Of a stretch of 64,000 nt of DNA, positions 16,531 through 25,432 are shown one piece after another. The notes under the pieces are model-generated. The model was given only the letters and a program-made list of their open reading frames with translations. It had not been told where the DNA came from and did not search any database. The translations under genes and the position numbers were made by a program. Every line of letters starts with the position of its first letter. Position 1 is the first letter of the stretch. Location of the stretch: positions 124,001 to 188,000 of the forward strand of contig NZ_PPTG01000029.1 in NCBI RefSeq assembly GCF_002954245.1, read 5' to 3'. The DNA comes from Cryobacterium aureum. GTDB taxonomy: Bacteria > Actinomycetota > Actinomycetes > Actinomycetales > Microbacteriaceae.

Positions 16531-18276
16531 TCAGATCGCCCCGCCGATATCGTCGCGAAGCTCCCCACTTGCAACATCAACCGCGGCGCCCACCGTCGGC
16601 GCGAACCGCTCGGGTGAAAACCGGTCACCCAGTCCGACGGCCTGAAGTCGGTCCTTGACCGGTCCCTTCACCTCGGCGAGCACGAGCGTCACCCGCCGAG
16701 ACGCGAGGTACTCGTCAAGCTCGAGCAATTCATCGATAGCGGTCGTGTCGATATCGGTGATCGGTTCGGCGGCAAGGATGACGGTGTGAATGGGCGTGCC
16801 ACCGGCCTCCGATTCCCGCTCCGCCCGCCGCAGCACCGAGCGCACGTAATCATCAAAGATGCCGCCGTTGGCAAAGAAGAGCGGGGCGTCGAAACGCACG
16901 ATGACGATGCCGGGAACACGATCGGCATCCGGATGCCGTGAACGGTCATGGTAACCGCGCACACCCGGAATGCGCCCGAGCTCGGCCCGGTACGGACGCC
17001 ACGCGCGGATCACGAACGCGACCAGGGACAGACCGATCGCCACGAGAATGCCCTGCAAAACGCCCACCAGAAAAACGCCGAGGAACGCGGCGATCGAGAG
17101 CAGGGCATCCGTTTTGTCGATCCGCCACAATCGCGCGACGCCCGAAACGTCGAGCAGGCTGGCTGCGGCCACAATGACCACGGCGCCGAGGGTCGCCGAC
17201 GGCAGGTACCCGGTTACGCCGGGGGCCACGAGCATGAAGATAACAATGATCAGCGCGCCGACGACAGGCGTCAGCTGGGATCGCGCTCCTGCCTGCTCGG
17301 CGACGGGCGTGCGCGAAGTGGAGGCGGAGACCGGAAAGCCGCCGAAGAACCCGCCTCCGATATTAGCGAGTCCGAGACCGGCCATCTCTTGACTGCCGTC
17401 CACACTGTCACCGCGGCGCGCCGCGAGCGTGCGGGAGAGCACCCCGGTGTCGGCGAAGGCGATGAGCGCGATGCCCAGCGCCGGTCCGATCAGCGAAACC
17501 ACGTCGCCCCAGACGAGTCCGCCGAGCGCCGGGGCAGGGAGCCCCTGCGGCATGGCACCGACAATCGGCAGCACGTTCTGCAGGGAGAAGATCGCCGTGA
17601 CCACAATGGATGCGACGACCGCGATCAGTACGCCAGGGATGCGTCCGCCGAGCAGGAAACGCAACCCAACGATGACGGCGAGGGAGGCAAGGCCGAGCAG
17701 CATCGCGCCGACGACGATGCTCCCCGCCGCAGCGCCCTGCACGATGGCGCCAATCCCCTGGATCGGGCCGGGCGCCTCGATGGAGAACCCGAGCAGCTTG
17801 GGAATCTGCGAAATGATCACGAGCAAAGCGACGGCGTTGAGGTAACCGACCCGGATCGGCTTGGAGAGCAGGTCGGTGACGAAGCCGAGCCGGAACAGGC
17901 CGGCGATGAGCAGGGTGAGGCCGACCATCAGCCCGAGGAGTCCGGCGAGCGCAATCGCTCGCTCAGTGTTGCCGAGCGCCAGCGGCAGGATCGACGCAGC
18001 GATGATGGGGGCGAGCGCAGAATCGGGTCCGAGCACGAGGATGCGCGATGGGCCGAAGACGGCGTAGACAAGCAGCGGCACGATCGTCGCGTACAGACCG
18101 GTGTACGCGGGCAGCCCGGAGGCCTCCGCGTAGCCCATACCGGCCGGGATCAGCAGGAAGCTGAGCACGATGCCGGCACGCAGGTCGGGCACTAGCCACG
18201 CGCGCTGGTAATGCAGGGCGGTGTTCAGCCCCGGTATCAGGCTGTAGGCTACGCCGCGGAATCCGCCGGTTGGCAT
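16531..18276 (-). CDS. SulP-family inorganic anion transporter with C-terminal STAS domain
   Basis: 581-residue secondary transporter for sulfate, bicarbonate or another anion. The SulP signature region PAGMGYAEASGLPAYTGLYA is followed by FGPSRILVLGPDSALAP. Multiple membrane helices run to ~residue 430. The STAS domain begins near 460 (IVIVRFDAPLFFANGGIFD) and includes ITDIDTTAIDELLELDEYL, where DT-T is the usual STAS site. It is a single gene with no accessory factors nearby. Substrate cannot be read from the sequence. Confidence 0.93.
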   Translation of the reverse strand: MPTGGFRGVAYSLIPGLNTALHYQRAWLVPDLRAGIVLSFLLIPAGMGYAEASGLPAYTGLYATIVPLLVYAVFGPSRILVLGPDSALAPIIAASILPLALGNTERAIALAGLLGLMVGLTLLIAGLFRLGFVTDLLSKPIRVGYLNAVALLVIISQIPKLLGFSIEAPGPIQGIGAIVQGAAAGSIVVGAMLLGLASLAVIVGLRFLLGGRIPGVLIAVVASIVVTAIFSLQNVLPIVGAMPQGLPAPALGGLVWGDVVSLIGPALGIALIAFADTGVLSRTLAARRGDSVDGSQEMAGLGLANIGGGFFGGFPVSASTSRTPVAEQAGARSQLTPVVGALIIVIFMLVAPGVTGYLPSATLGAVVIVAAASLLDVSGVARLWRIDKTDALLSIAAFLGVFLVGVLQGILVAIGLSLVAFVIRAWRPYRAELGRIPGVRGYHDRSRHPDADRVPGIVIVRFDAPLFFANGGIFDDYVRSVLRRAERESEAGGTPIHTVILAAEPITDIDTTAIDELLELDEYLASRRVTLVLAEVKGPVKDRLQAVGLGDRFSPERFAPTVGAAVDVASGELRDDIGGAI

Positions 18277-18736
18277 GCCCTAACGGTAGTCCGGTCCTTG
18301 TCTGCTGTCTGGACTTCATCGAGTGTTCCGCTGCCGTCGCGTCGAGCGGATGCTGATTTGCGAATGATTACCCGAACGCGACGACCAGAGCCGGTCTCGC
18401 CAGCACGAGGCTCGCCGGCGTCAAGAGCGACCGTCGCTAGGTGCATACTCTGGACGTGAAAAAAAGAGGCCGAAATTTTACAGGTCCGGGTCATGTGCAA
18501 GAAAATTTTGCGTGTGCGAACCGCAGTACTACTGCGCCGACCCAACAGTCGTCTGAAGCTGCAAGAGTCGTCGCCCTGCGTGAGTTGGACAATACGTCGC
18601 TCGGCCTGAGTCTGGCCGACCGGGCCTGCTCCAGGCGTTCGGCCGAGCCCGCTTCAACGGCTGAATCACAGTGCTCGTGGGTCAGTCAGTGACCAGAGTT
18701 GAGCCCGAAGCAACCATTCACCGCTCTCACGACCGG
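18277..18736. other. 460-bp intergenic stretch, no gene recognised
   Basis: It contains an AT-rich patch near 18455-18500 but no credible coding frame on either strand. The frames at 18441 (+) and 18249 (-) have random-looking composition and no binding site. It presumably holds the SulP promoter and the 3' region of the MMPL operon. Confidence 0.5.
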
Positions 18737-21256
18737 TTAGACGATCGAGGTTGGGACACGCTTGGGCGCGGCCACCGGGTGCGAGCGCTCAAGTGAGGCA
18801 CCCTCCACATCGACGTTGGGCAGGATGCGCTCCAGCCATTTCGGCAGCCACCACGCCGCGTCACCGAGCAAATGCATCACAGCAGGGATGATCAGCAGCC
18901 GCACCACAAACGCGTCGAGCAGTACGCCGCCGGCGAGCCCGAAGCCGATCGACTGGATCATCACCGAGTTCGAGAAGATGAAGCCGGAAAAGACCGAAGC
19001 CATGATGAGGGCGGCCGCAATCACCACCGTGCGCCCGGCATGGACCCCGCGCTGCACGGCCAGGCGTGACGAGGCACCGTGAACGTACGATTCCCGCATG
19101 CCGCTGACCAGGAACAACTGGTAGTCCATCGCCAGTCCGAACAGCACACCCACGACGAGAATGGGGAGGAAACTCAGGATCGGCCCGGGGTCATGAATGC
19201 CGAACACTGCGCCGAGCCAGCCCCACTGGAAGACCGCCGTGATCGCCCCGAAGGATGCGAACAGCGACAAGACGAAGCCCAGGGTCGCGGTGATCGGAAC
19301 CAGAATGGACCGGAACACGAAGATCAGAATGATCAACGAGAGCCCAACGACAACGAGAAGGTACAGCGGGAGCGCTGCGGCGAGTTTCTCACTCACATCG
19401 ATGTTTCCGGACGCGTTGCCGGCGACACCGAGAGATACAACACCGTCGAGGTCGATTCCTCGGAGGTCACGTACGAGCTGCTCGGTTGATTCGCTGGTCG
19501 GCCCGTCGGCCGGAATAACCTGGAAGGCGAGGAGCAGATCATCGTCGGATGCTCCGATCGGCGCGACCGCGACGACATCATTCTCCGCTCTCAGTGCGGT
19601 TCCGATACGCACCTGTTCAGCGCGCAGGTCCTCATCCGTGATGGCTGTCTCGAGATCGGCGACGACGAGCAGCGGGCCGTTCACGCCGGCGCCGAATTTG
19701 TCGTCGGCCAGCTTGTACGCGTTGTACGCGCTCGAGCCCAGCGGTTCGGACGAGCCAGCCGGGAGGCCGAGTCGCATCGAGAGCGCGGGGATCGCCACGA
19801 TCAGCAGCACGACGACACCCACAACCACCGTGACGACGGCGCGCACGGTGTTCATCGGCTTGACCGGAACGCCGGCCGAATTGCTGGCATGACCGACCCG
19901 GGCGCGGGCCTTCTTCGTGAGTATCTTCGTACCAGCCAGGCCGAGCAGCGCCGGAGTCAGGGTGATGGCGATCAGAATCGCCGCGAAGACGCAGACGGCA
20001 CCGACCGTTCCCATGAGCCCGAGAAAGGGAATGCCGGTGAGGTTGAGAGCGAGCAGGGCGATGAGCACCGTGGCGCCCGCGAACACGACAGCGTTGCCGG
20101 AGGTGCCGTTCGCCAGTCCGATCGACTCCTGCACGGGCAGGCCACGGCTCAGCTGGGTGCGATGCCGGTTGAGAATGAAGAGCGAGTAGTCGATGCCGAC
20201 CGCGAGCCCCAACATCACTCCCAGAACCGGGGTGACGGAGAGCATCTCGACGGATCCGGACAGCGCGAGGGAAGCGAGCACACCGACGCCGACGCCGATG
20301 AGCGCGTTCAACAAGGGAAGTCCCGCGCCGATCAGGGTGCCCAGCATGACCAACAGCACGATGGCCGCCACGATCACGCCGCCGATCTCTCCCGGGCCGA
20401 GAATCTCGGGAATGCTGGAGGCAATGTCGTTGGAGACTTCAGCTCTGACGCCGTCGATCCCGGAGTCGTTCATCTCCGCGACAACGGCTTCCTTCGACTC
20501 TGCCGGTACCAGGCTGAGCGAGGTGTCGAACTGCACACTCGCCACGGCGGTCGTCTCGTCGGTCGATACCTGACGGATACCGGCGGCCAGGTCGAGCAGA
20601 TCCGCTCCCTGTTCGAGCGTGGTGCTCTGGGTAGCGAGTTCTGCGCGGATCGCGTCGAGTGTCGTCTGTTGGGCGGCGATCGCGGCTGCGCCCGCATCAA
20701 TCTGAGCCTGCTGCGCATCGAGCGTCGGTTGAGCGGATGCGAGCTGACCCGCCGCCTCGGCCTGCGTGCGGCTGGCATCGAGCTGCGCTTGTCCGGCATT
20801 GGCCTGCGCCGTGGCCGCATCGATCTGCGCCTGCCCCGCATCGATCTGCTCCGTTCCAGCGGTGATCTTCTGCCGCCCGTCGACGACCTGCTGCGTCTGG
20901 TCATCGATCTGGGCTTGGGTATCGAAGGGATTCGTCGCCGATTTCACATCGTGGAGACCGATCGTGCGTGTGAGCAGGTCGCCGATGGCGGTTTTCTGCG
21001 CGCCGGTGAAGGCGGAGTCGTCGGTCGTGGTGAACAGGACCGTACCTCGCCCGCCGCTGACTGCCGGAAACTTTGCCGCGAGCTCGTCGCTGACCTTCTG
21101 AGTGGCGGTGCCGGGGATACTGACGGACGACGTGAGTGTTCCGCCGAAGGCAGCGAACGCAGCGACGGCGAGGCCGAGAATGACCACCCACGCAATGATG
21201 ACCACCCACGCTCGGCGGGCGGAGAACCGACCCAGTCGGTAGAGAAGCGATGCCAT
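18737..21256 (-). CDS. MMPL-family (RND superfamily) transporter
   Basis: 839-residue inner-membrane exporter of the actinobacterial MmpL/YdfJ group, with twelve predicted helices in two blocks. The first block includes LSVTPVLGVMLGLAVGIDYS with the proton-relay Asp of GIDYS, and the second FLPILVVGVLFGLAMDYQLF with its Asp/Tyr pair. Between helix 1 and the first block, residues ~105-225 form a long Gln/Ala/Asp-rich repeated helix (AGQAQIDAATAQANAGQAQL), predicted as an extracytoplasmic coiled coil. Cotranscribed behind a TetR gene (5 bp gap), which probably represses it. Lipid or drug export is the family role; substrate unknown. Confidence 0.9.
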   Translation of the reverse strand: MASLLYRLGRFSARRAWVVIIAWVVILGLAVAAFAAFGGTLTSSVSIPGTATQKVSDELAAKFPAVSGGRGTVLFTTTDDSAFTGAQKTAIGDLLTRTIGLHDVKSATNPFDTQAQIDDQTQQVVDGRQKITAGTEQIDAGQAQIDAATAQANAGQAQLDASRTQAEAAGQLASAQPTLDAQQAQIDAGAAAIAAQQTTLDAIRAELATQSTTLEQGADLLDLAAGIRQVSTDETTAVASVQFDTSLSLVPAESKEAVVAEMNDSGIDGVRAEVSNDIASSIPEILGPGEIGGVIVAAIVLLVMLGTLIGAGLPLLNALIGVGVGVLASLALSGSVEMLSVTPVLGVMLGLAVGIDYSLFILNRHRTQLSRGLPVQESIGLANGTSGNAVVFAGATVLIALLALNLTGIPFLGLMGTVGAVCVFAAILIAITLTPALLGLAGTKILTKKARARVGHASNSAGVPVKPMNTVRAVVTVVVGVVVLLIVAIPALSMRLGLPAGSSEPLGSSAYNAYKLADDKFGAGVNGPLLVVADLETAITDEDLRAEQVRIGTALRAENDVVAVAPIGASDDDLLLAFQVIPADGPTSESTEQLVRDLRGIDLDGVVSLGVAGNASGNIDVSEKLAAALPLYLLVVVGLSLIILIFVFRSILVPITATLGFVLSLFASFGAITAVFQWGWLGAVFGIHDPGPILSFLPILVVGVLFGLAMDYQLFLVSGMRESYVHGASSRLAVQRGVHAGRTVVIAAALIMASVFSGFIFSNSVMIQSIGFGLAGGVLLDAFVVRLLIIPAVMHLLGDAAWWLPKWLERILPNVDVEGASLERSHPVAAPKRVPTSIV

Positions 21257-21261
21257 TATTC

Positions 21262-21921
21262 TCAGATTCCTTCTTGGGGGTCGGTGGGGGCATAGCCGGT
21301 GCGGATGCTACCGATCAGGCGGTCAAGCAGTTCAAGCCATACTTGTCGCGAGGCGGTGTCGAGTGAACCGCCCGTCAGGGCGAGCCAGCGGCCGGACACC
21401 ACGGACACGCCGTTCATTACGGAGCTGACGAGGATTGCGACCTCGAATTCGTCAATCGCGCCGGCGCGGTCGGCGATCTCTGCCGCGAGCTGTTCGGTAG
21501 CTCGGGTGAACACGTCGCCAAGGCCGTGCGGGGACCGACCCTCGTCACCCGCAGCACCGAGCACGCCCGCGAGATAGGAGACGACGGGCGGCAGATCCAT
21601 CGCCCGGATGGCCGTCGTGATCTCCTCGAAGAGGGCCACCCGGCTGCTATCCCCGGCGGGATTCGATGCCGTCGCCGCACGAAATTCATCGACGGTGGCG
21701 CTGAGCACCCGCGTGCAGGTGGTCATGATCACATCGTCGAGCGATGAGAAGTGGTTGAACACCGTGCGCCGGGAGACGCCGGCGCGCTCGGCGAGTTCGT
21801 CGACGCTGAATTGTGGTTTGCCTCGCTCGCGAATGAGCGAATCGGCGGCATCCAGAATGGCCTGGCGGTACCGCGCCTTGAGTTCGGCGCGGCGATCGGG
21901 GGCGGTGTTGGGAAATGTCAC
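21262..21921 (-). CDS. TetR/AcrR-family transcriptional repressor of the MMPL operon
   Basis: 219 residues from GTG 21921. The N-terminal HTH reads FSVDELAERAGVSRRTVFNH with the typical following FSSLDDVI. The C-terminal ligand domain is variable. It is the first gene of a two-gene operon with the MMPL exporter and most likely senses its substrate. Direct repeats of AAGTGCAA lie just upstream of its start. No good Shine-Dalgarno sequence is present. Confidence 0.88.
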   Translation of the reverse strand: MTFPNTAPDRRAELKARYRQAILDAADSLIRERGKPQFSVDELAERAGVSRRTVFNHFSSLDDVIMTTCTRVLSATVDEFRAATASNPAGDSSRVALFEEITTAIRAMDLPPVVSYLAGVLGAAGDEGRSPHGLGDVFTRATEQLAAEIADRAGAIDEFEVAILVSSVMNGVSVVSGRWLALTGGSLDTASRQVWLELLDRLIGSIRTGYAPTDPQEGI

Positions 21922-21932
21922 CTGCTTACACT

Positions 21933-21957
21933 AAGTGCAACGACGCACAAAGTGCAA
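21933..21957 (-). promoter_or_regulatory. Candidate TetR operator / promoter (two TTGCACTT repeats)
   Basis: On the minus strand TTGCACTT occurs twice as a direct repeat (21950-21957 and 21933-21940), 17 bp apart and 12-36 nt upstream of the TetR start. The distal TTGCAC could also serve as a -35 box with TAGTGT as -10. Overlap of repeats with the promoter would fit autorepression. Confidence 0.4.
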
Positions 21958-21984
21958 GACGAACTCGAGGGAGCTACTTATGAC

Positions 21985-22626
21985 TCAGTGCCCGCGAGTG
22001 ATCCACTCTTCGCGGTCGCGCGCCTCGTCGCCGATCAGCGTGGACTGACCGTGCCCGGTGCGCACCACGGTGGCAGCCGGCAACGTGAGCAGCTTGGCGG
22101 TGATCGAGTCGATGATCGTCGGGAAATCGCTGAACGAGCGGCCGGTTGCGCCCGGCCCACCGTGGAAAAGCGTGTCGCCGCTGAACACCGTGTCGAGTTC
22201 CGGCAAAGAGAAGCAGACCGATCCTGGCGAGTGCCCCGGCGTGTACAGTACCTCAAGCTCGATTCCGGCAACGGCGATGCGTTGGCCGTCTGCCAGCGCG
22301 TTCGGGCGCGTGCTCGCCGCAGCATCCGCTGGAAAGACCATCTCCCACAGCATGGTGTCGGCTGAGTGCAGCCAGACCGGGGCATCCGTTGCGGCGCTCA
22401 CGCTGGCGGCTGCACCGATGTGGTCGTTATGCCCGTGGGTGCACAGAATGGCCAGCAGCTTGCGGTCGCCTACTGCCTTCAGGATCGCGTCGGCGTCGTG
22501 GGCAGCATCAATGACGACACATTCGGTGTCGTCGCCAACGATCCAGACGTTGTTGTCGAGGTCCCAGGTTCCGCCGTCGAGGCTGAAGGTGCCGACTGTG
22601 ACGAGGTGGTCAATGCGTGCGCTCAT
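21985..22626 (-). CDS. MBL-fold metallo-hydrolase (possible S-formylmycothiol hydrolase partner of MscR)
   Basis: 213-residue glyoxalase II-like hydrolase. The metal motif is CTHGHNDHIGAA (HxHxDH), with further ligands in YTPGHSPGS (His), FSGDTLFHGG (Asp) and RTGHGQST (His). Its start codon overlaps the mscR stop codon by 1 nt (TGATG). MscR makes S-formylmycothiol, so a thioester hydrolase in the same operon is a natural next enzyme. That specific role is inference; the fold is clear. Confidence 0.88.
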   Translation of the reverse strand: MSARIDHLVTVGTFSLDGGTWDLDNNVWIVGDDTECVVIDAAHDADAILKAVGDRKLLAILCTHGHNDHIGAAASVSAATDAPVWLHSADTMLWEMVFPADAAASTRPNALADGQRIAVAGIELEVLYTPGHSPGSVCFSLPELDTVFSGDTLFHGGPGATGRSFSDFPTIIDSITAKLLTLPAATVVRTGHGQSTLIGDEARDREEWITRGH

Positions 22627-23720
22627 CAGAGCACTACCACCGAGCGCAGCACGTCACCGAGTGCCATTTTCTCAAATGCAGCCTCGATCTCACCGATACC
22701 GATCTTCTCGCTGACAAATTCGTCGAGGGGCAGCCGTCCCTGCAAGTACAGGTCGGTCAGCATGGGAAAGTCGCGCTCCGGCAGGCAGTCGCCATACCAG
22801 CTCGATTTGAGCGAGCCGCCGCGCCCAAAGACATCGATAAGAGGGATTTCGAGCATCATCTTGGGGTTCGGCACCCCGACCAGCACGACCGTGCCGGCAA
22901 GGTCCCTGGCATAGAACGCCTGCCGCCAGGTTTCCGGACGGCCAACCGCGTCGATGACGACGTTGGCGCCGAATCCGCCGGTCAATGCCTGTACGGCTGC
23001 GACGACGCCAGCCTCATCGAGGTTCGACGAGTCGATGGAGTGCGTGGCACCGAGCTGCTGGGCCTTGGCGAGTTTCTTGGGGTCGCGGTCGATGGCGATG
23101 ATGACGGATGCTCCAGCCAGACGTGATCCCACAATCGCAGCATCCCCCACCCCACCGCAGCCGATCACGGCGACCGAGTCGCCTCGGCCGACGTTGCCCG
23201 TGTTCATGGCCGCGCCGATGCCAGCCATGATGCCGCAGCCGAGGAGTCCGACGGCCGCGGGGTCGGCATCCGGATTCACCTTGGTGCACTGCTTGGCGTG
23301 CACGAGGGTCTTTTCTGCGAAGGCGCCGATGCCGAGGGCCGGGCTGAGCTCAGTGCCGTCGGTGAGGGTCATCTTCTGGGTGGCATTGAAGGTGTTGAAG
23401 CAGTACCAGGGTTCGGCCCGCTTACAGGCTCGACATTCTCCGCAGACGGCGCGCCAGTTGAGCACCACGAAGTCGCCGACCGCGACGTGGGTGACACCTT
23501 CGCCGATGACGCTGACCCGCCCGGCGGCTTCATGCCCGAGCAAGAAGGGGAAGTCATCATTGATGCCGCCCTCCTTGTAGTGGAAGTCGGTATGGCAGAC
23601 GCCGCACGTTTCGATGTCCACGATGACTTCGCCTGGACCGGGATCGGGGATGACAATCTCGACCAGTTCGACTGGCGCGCCTTTCGAGCGGGCGATGACG
23701 CCTGTGACCGTGATGGGCAT
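22626..23720 (-). CDS. mscR: S-(hydroxymethyl)mycothiol dehydrogenase (mycothiol-dependent formaldehyde dehydrogenase)
   Basis: Zinc-dependent medium-chain alcohol dehydrogenase of 364 residues that oxidises the formaldehyde-mycothiol adduct with NAD+. The catalytic zinc site is [14 protein letters not shown] and GHEAAG. The structural zinc lobe is [15 protein letters not shown]. The Rossmann motif is [12 protein letters not shown]. The [20 protein letters not shown] segment and the [14 protein letters not shown] motif are typical of the MscR branch. It leads an operon with an MBL hydrolase. A GGAGGAG ribosome site precedes the ATG. The organism should therefore make mycothiol. Confidence 0.93.
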   Translation of the reverse strand: MPITVTGVIARSKGAPVELVEIVIPDPGPGEVIVDIETCGVCHTDFHYKEGGINDDFPFLLGHEAAGRVSVIGEGVTHVAVGDFVVLNWRAVCGECRACKRAEPWYCFNTFNATQKMTLTDGTELSPALGIGAFAEKTLVHAKQCTKVNPDADPAAVGLLGCGIMAGIGAAMNTGNVGRGDSVAVIGCGGVGDAAIVGSRLAGASVIIAIDRDPKKLAKAQQLGATHSIDSSNLDEAGVVAAVQALTGGFGANVVIDAVGRPETWRQAFYARDLAGTVVLVGVPNPKMMLEIPLIDVFGRGGSLKSSWYGDCLPERDFPMLTDLYLQGRLPLDEFVSEKIGIGEIEAAFEKMALGDVLRSVVVL

Positions 23721-23826
23721 GGAACTCCTCCGTTCGAGGGGTGGCTAAGACTCCTCTCACTTTATCGGAAGCGTTCGAGGTACGACGGCCTCCTGGCAGC
23801 ACGACGGGTCAGGACCGGGCAACCTG

Positions 23827-24330
23827 TTACGACTGGGCCCGCTCGCCTGCCTCGGTGGAAACCTCGGCGATTCGTTTGATCGCGGCGAGGGTTTTCGGGA
23901 TGCCGTCGAGGGCTTGCTGGGTGCGGTCGGTGATCTGAGCGTGCGCCTCTTCGCCGAACTTCTCCTCGAACATGGCGATCCCGCCCGGCAGGAACTCCCA
24001 CGACTCCGTGACCCTCGTCCCGGTGTCTGCGGCGGCGAAGCTAAAGCCCCAGCGCACGAAGCTACCGCCCACCACCCAAGCGAACTCGCGACCGCGCTCC
24101 GCCTTCTCGACCTCAGACCGGGTCTCCCAGGTCCGATGCGGGAGCTGGTTGCGCCCGGTGAACCAGGCACCGACCCGACCGGCCTCGGCCTCGTCGTCCC
24201 ACCAGCATGACGTACAGACCGGGCTCCACTCGCCGGTGCGGGTGATATCAGAGATCATGTCGTAGAGAAACGCGGCCGACGCCTCGACGATGACTGACTC
24301 CTGGTGGCTGAGGGTGCTCGTCTCATTCAT
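23827..24330 (-). CDS. SRPBCC-family (polyketide cyclase/START-like) protein
   Basis: 167 residues. The N-terminal VEASAAFLYDMISDITRTGE is the classical SRPBCC opening, where the hydrophobic-cavity fold begins. WSPVCTSCWWDDEA and VGAWFTGRNQLPHRTW follow, and TRVTESWEFLPGG precedes the long C-terminal helix. It probably binds a hydrophobic ligand; no catalytic residues can be named. It stands between mscR and the DsbA-like gene on the same strand with 22 bp to the latter. Confidence 0.82.
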   Translation of the reverse strand: MNETSTLSHQESVIVEASAAFLYDMISDITRTGEWSPVCTSCWWDDEAEAGRVGAWFTGRNQLPHRTWETRSEVEKAERGREFAWVVGGSFVRWGFSFAAADTGTRVTESWEFLPGGIAMFEEKFGEEAHAQITDRTQQALDGIPKTLAAIKRIAEVSTEAGERAQS

Positions 24331-24352
24331 GCATTTACCCTAGCGGAGGAGG

Positions 24353-25078
24353 TCATTTCTTCTGCCGCCGGCTGCCGCCGTGCCAGTCCTCCTGCTTTCC
24401 GACCGTGGTCGCGTCAACTCCGAACGCGGCCAGCTGTGGCTGCTCGCGCAGGCTGCGCTTGAGCTCGGCAAAACCCGGGAAGCGGGCTAGAGCGACTACG
24501 TGGTCCCACAACTCGACGGCCGAGTCCTCGTCTGGTAGCCGGCTGATCACCGGCCCGAAGAAGGCTACGCCGGTGGGAGGCTCGAAATGGATGATGGGCG
24601 TGCCCACGTCTTTTCCCGTCAGCGAGAGCGCCTCGTCCGTCTCCTGCTGAATCTCCATGTCCCATGACTCGTCGTCGAGAGCTTCTGCAAGCTCGAGCGG
24701 CAGGCCCGCCTCGGCGAGAATCGGTTCCGCAAACTCACGCGTGCCGCGGAGCTCGCGCATCTCGGACTCGTCCGGGACTAGGGCGGTGTCGAAGATGTGG
24801 GCTCCGAAGGCGGCGTAGAGCGGTGCCATCGCCGCTCGGCCGTGCTCCGCTCGCGCCCGGGCAGCTACCCGCAAGAGCCTGAGTCCGGCGGTGTGGCCAG
24901 CTTCGTACTCGGGAGGGAAGTGCGCGTCGTAGTCGACCTGGGCATTGATGAGGCGCAACGAGATGAACCGCCAATCCACGGTGTAGTCGCGCTGCTCCTG
25001 CACCTGTCGCACCCACTTGCTGGTCATCCAGGCGAAGGGGCAAACCGGGTCGAAGTAGAAGTTGATGTCGGCGTCCAT
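24353..25078 (-). CDS. DsbA-family protein, Rv2466c (mycothiol-dependent nitroreductase)-like
   Basis: 241 residues with a thioredoxin-fold DsbA architecture. The start INFYFDPVCPFAWMTSKWV and the C-terminal GKDVGTPIIHF, GVAFFGPVISRLP and FPGFAELKRS match the Mycobacterium tuberculosis Rv2466c family, which works with mycothiol/mycoredoxin. The active site is CPFA (Cys13-Ala16) where Rv2466c has CPWC, so only the first Cys is kept. A monothiol mechanism with mycothiol is therefore likely. The neighbourhood with mscR supports a mycothiol link. Name is by recalled similarity, not a search. Confidence 0.78.
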   Translation of the reverse strand: MDADINFYFDPVCPFAWMTSKWVRQVQEQRDYTVDWRFISLRLINAQVDYDAHFPPEYEAGHTAGLRLLRVAARARAEHGRAAMAPLYAAFGAHIFDTALVPDESEMRELRGTREFAEPILAEAGLPLELAEALDDESWDMEIQQETDEALSLTGKDVGTPIIHFEPPTGVAFFGPVISRLPDEDSAVELWDHVVALARFPGFAELKRSLREQPQLAAFGVDATTVGKQEDWHGGSRRQKK

Positions 25079-25204
25079 TCATCCACCCTAGGCGAGTGCC
25101 GCGAAACACGACCGAGTTCGACCTGCCTGGACGCCGTTGCGAAGCGCCTCGATAACGCTGCGGCCATTCAACTGTTGCCAAAACGGGTTTTTCGGGCAAA
25201 GGAA

Positions 25205-25241
25205 AACCCCTGAGTCCCAGTGTTTACGGGATTCAGGGGTT
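25205..25241 (-). terminator. Terminator downstream of tRNA-Ser(GCT)
   Basis: On the minus strand AACCCCTGA(A)TCCC pairs with GGGA(C)TCAGGGGTT and is followed by TTCC and TTT. It lies 10 nt past the tRNA 3' end. Confidence 0.75.
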
Positions 25242-25251
25242 CGAATGGCTG

Positions 25252-25342
25252 CGGAGACGGTGGGATTTGAACCCACGGTACCCCGTAAAGGGTACTCCAC
25301 CTTAGCAGGGTGGTGCACTAAGCCGAACTATGCGACGTCTCC
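25252..25342 (-). tRNA. tRNA-Ser (anticodon GCT)
   Basis: A 91-nt class II tRNA on the minus strand. The acceptor GGAGACG pairs with CGTCTCC, with discriminator G. The anticodon loop in CCACCCTGCTAAGGTGG gives GCT. The long variable arm TACCCTTTACGGGGTA and the T arm GGGTTCAAATCCC identify it as serine. CCA is not encoded. serS lies 2.5 kb away. Confidence 0.97.
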
Positions 25343-25432
25343 TTGGTATCTGCTTGCGCAAACACACTCGTCCATCTTAGCCGTACCGCGGGCATCCGCT
25401 CTGACCATGAAAGAACGGATGCTCGAGCCCGG

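Noticed and set aside
16948..18195. 415-codon open frame on the plus strand opposite the SulP transporter
   Set aside because: It is low-complexity Arg/Glu/Asp-rich, has no motif or ribosome site, and mirrors a clear SulP gene; a shadow of high GC.
18441..18692. Possible small gene in the gap between SulP and MMPL
   Set aside because: Composition is random-looking with no ribosome site or hydrophobic pattern.
19889..21295. 468-codon plus-strand frame opposite the MMPL gene
   Set aside because: Repetitive Arg/Leu-rich translation mirrors the Gln/Ala repeat of the real gene.
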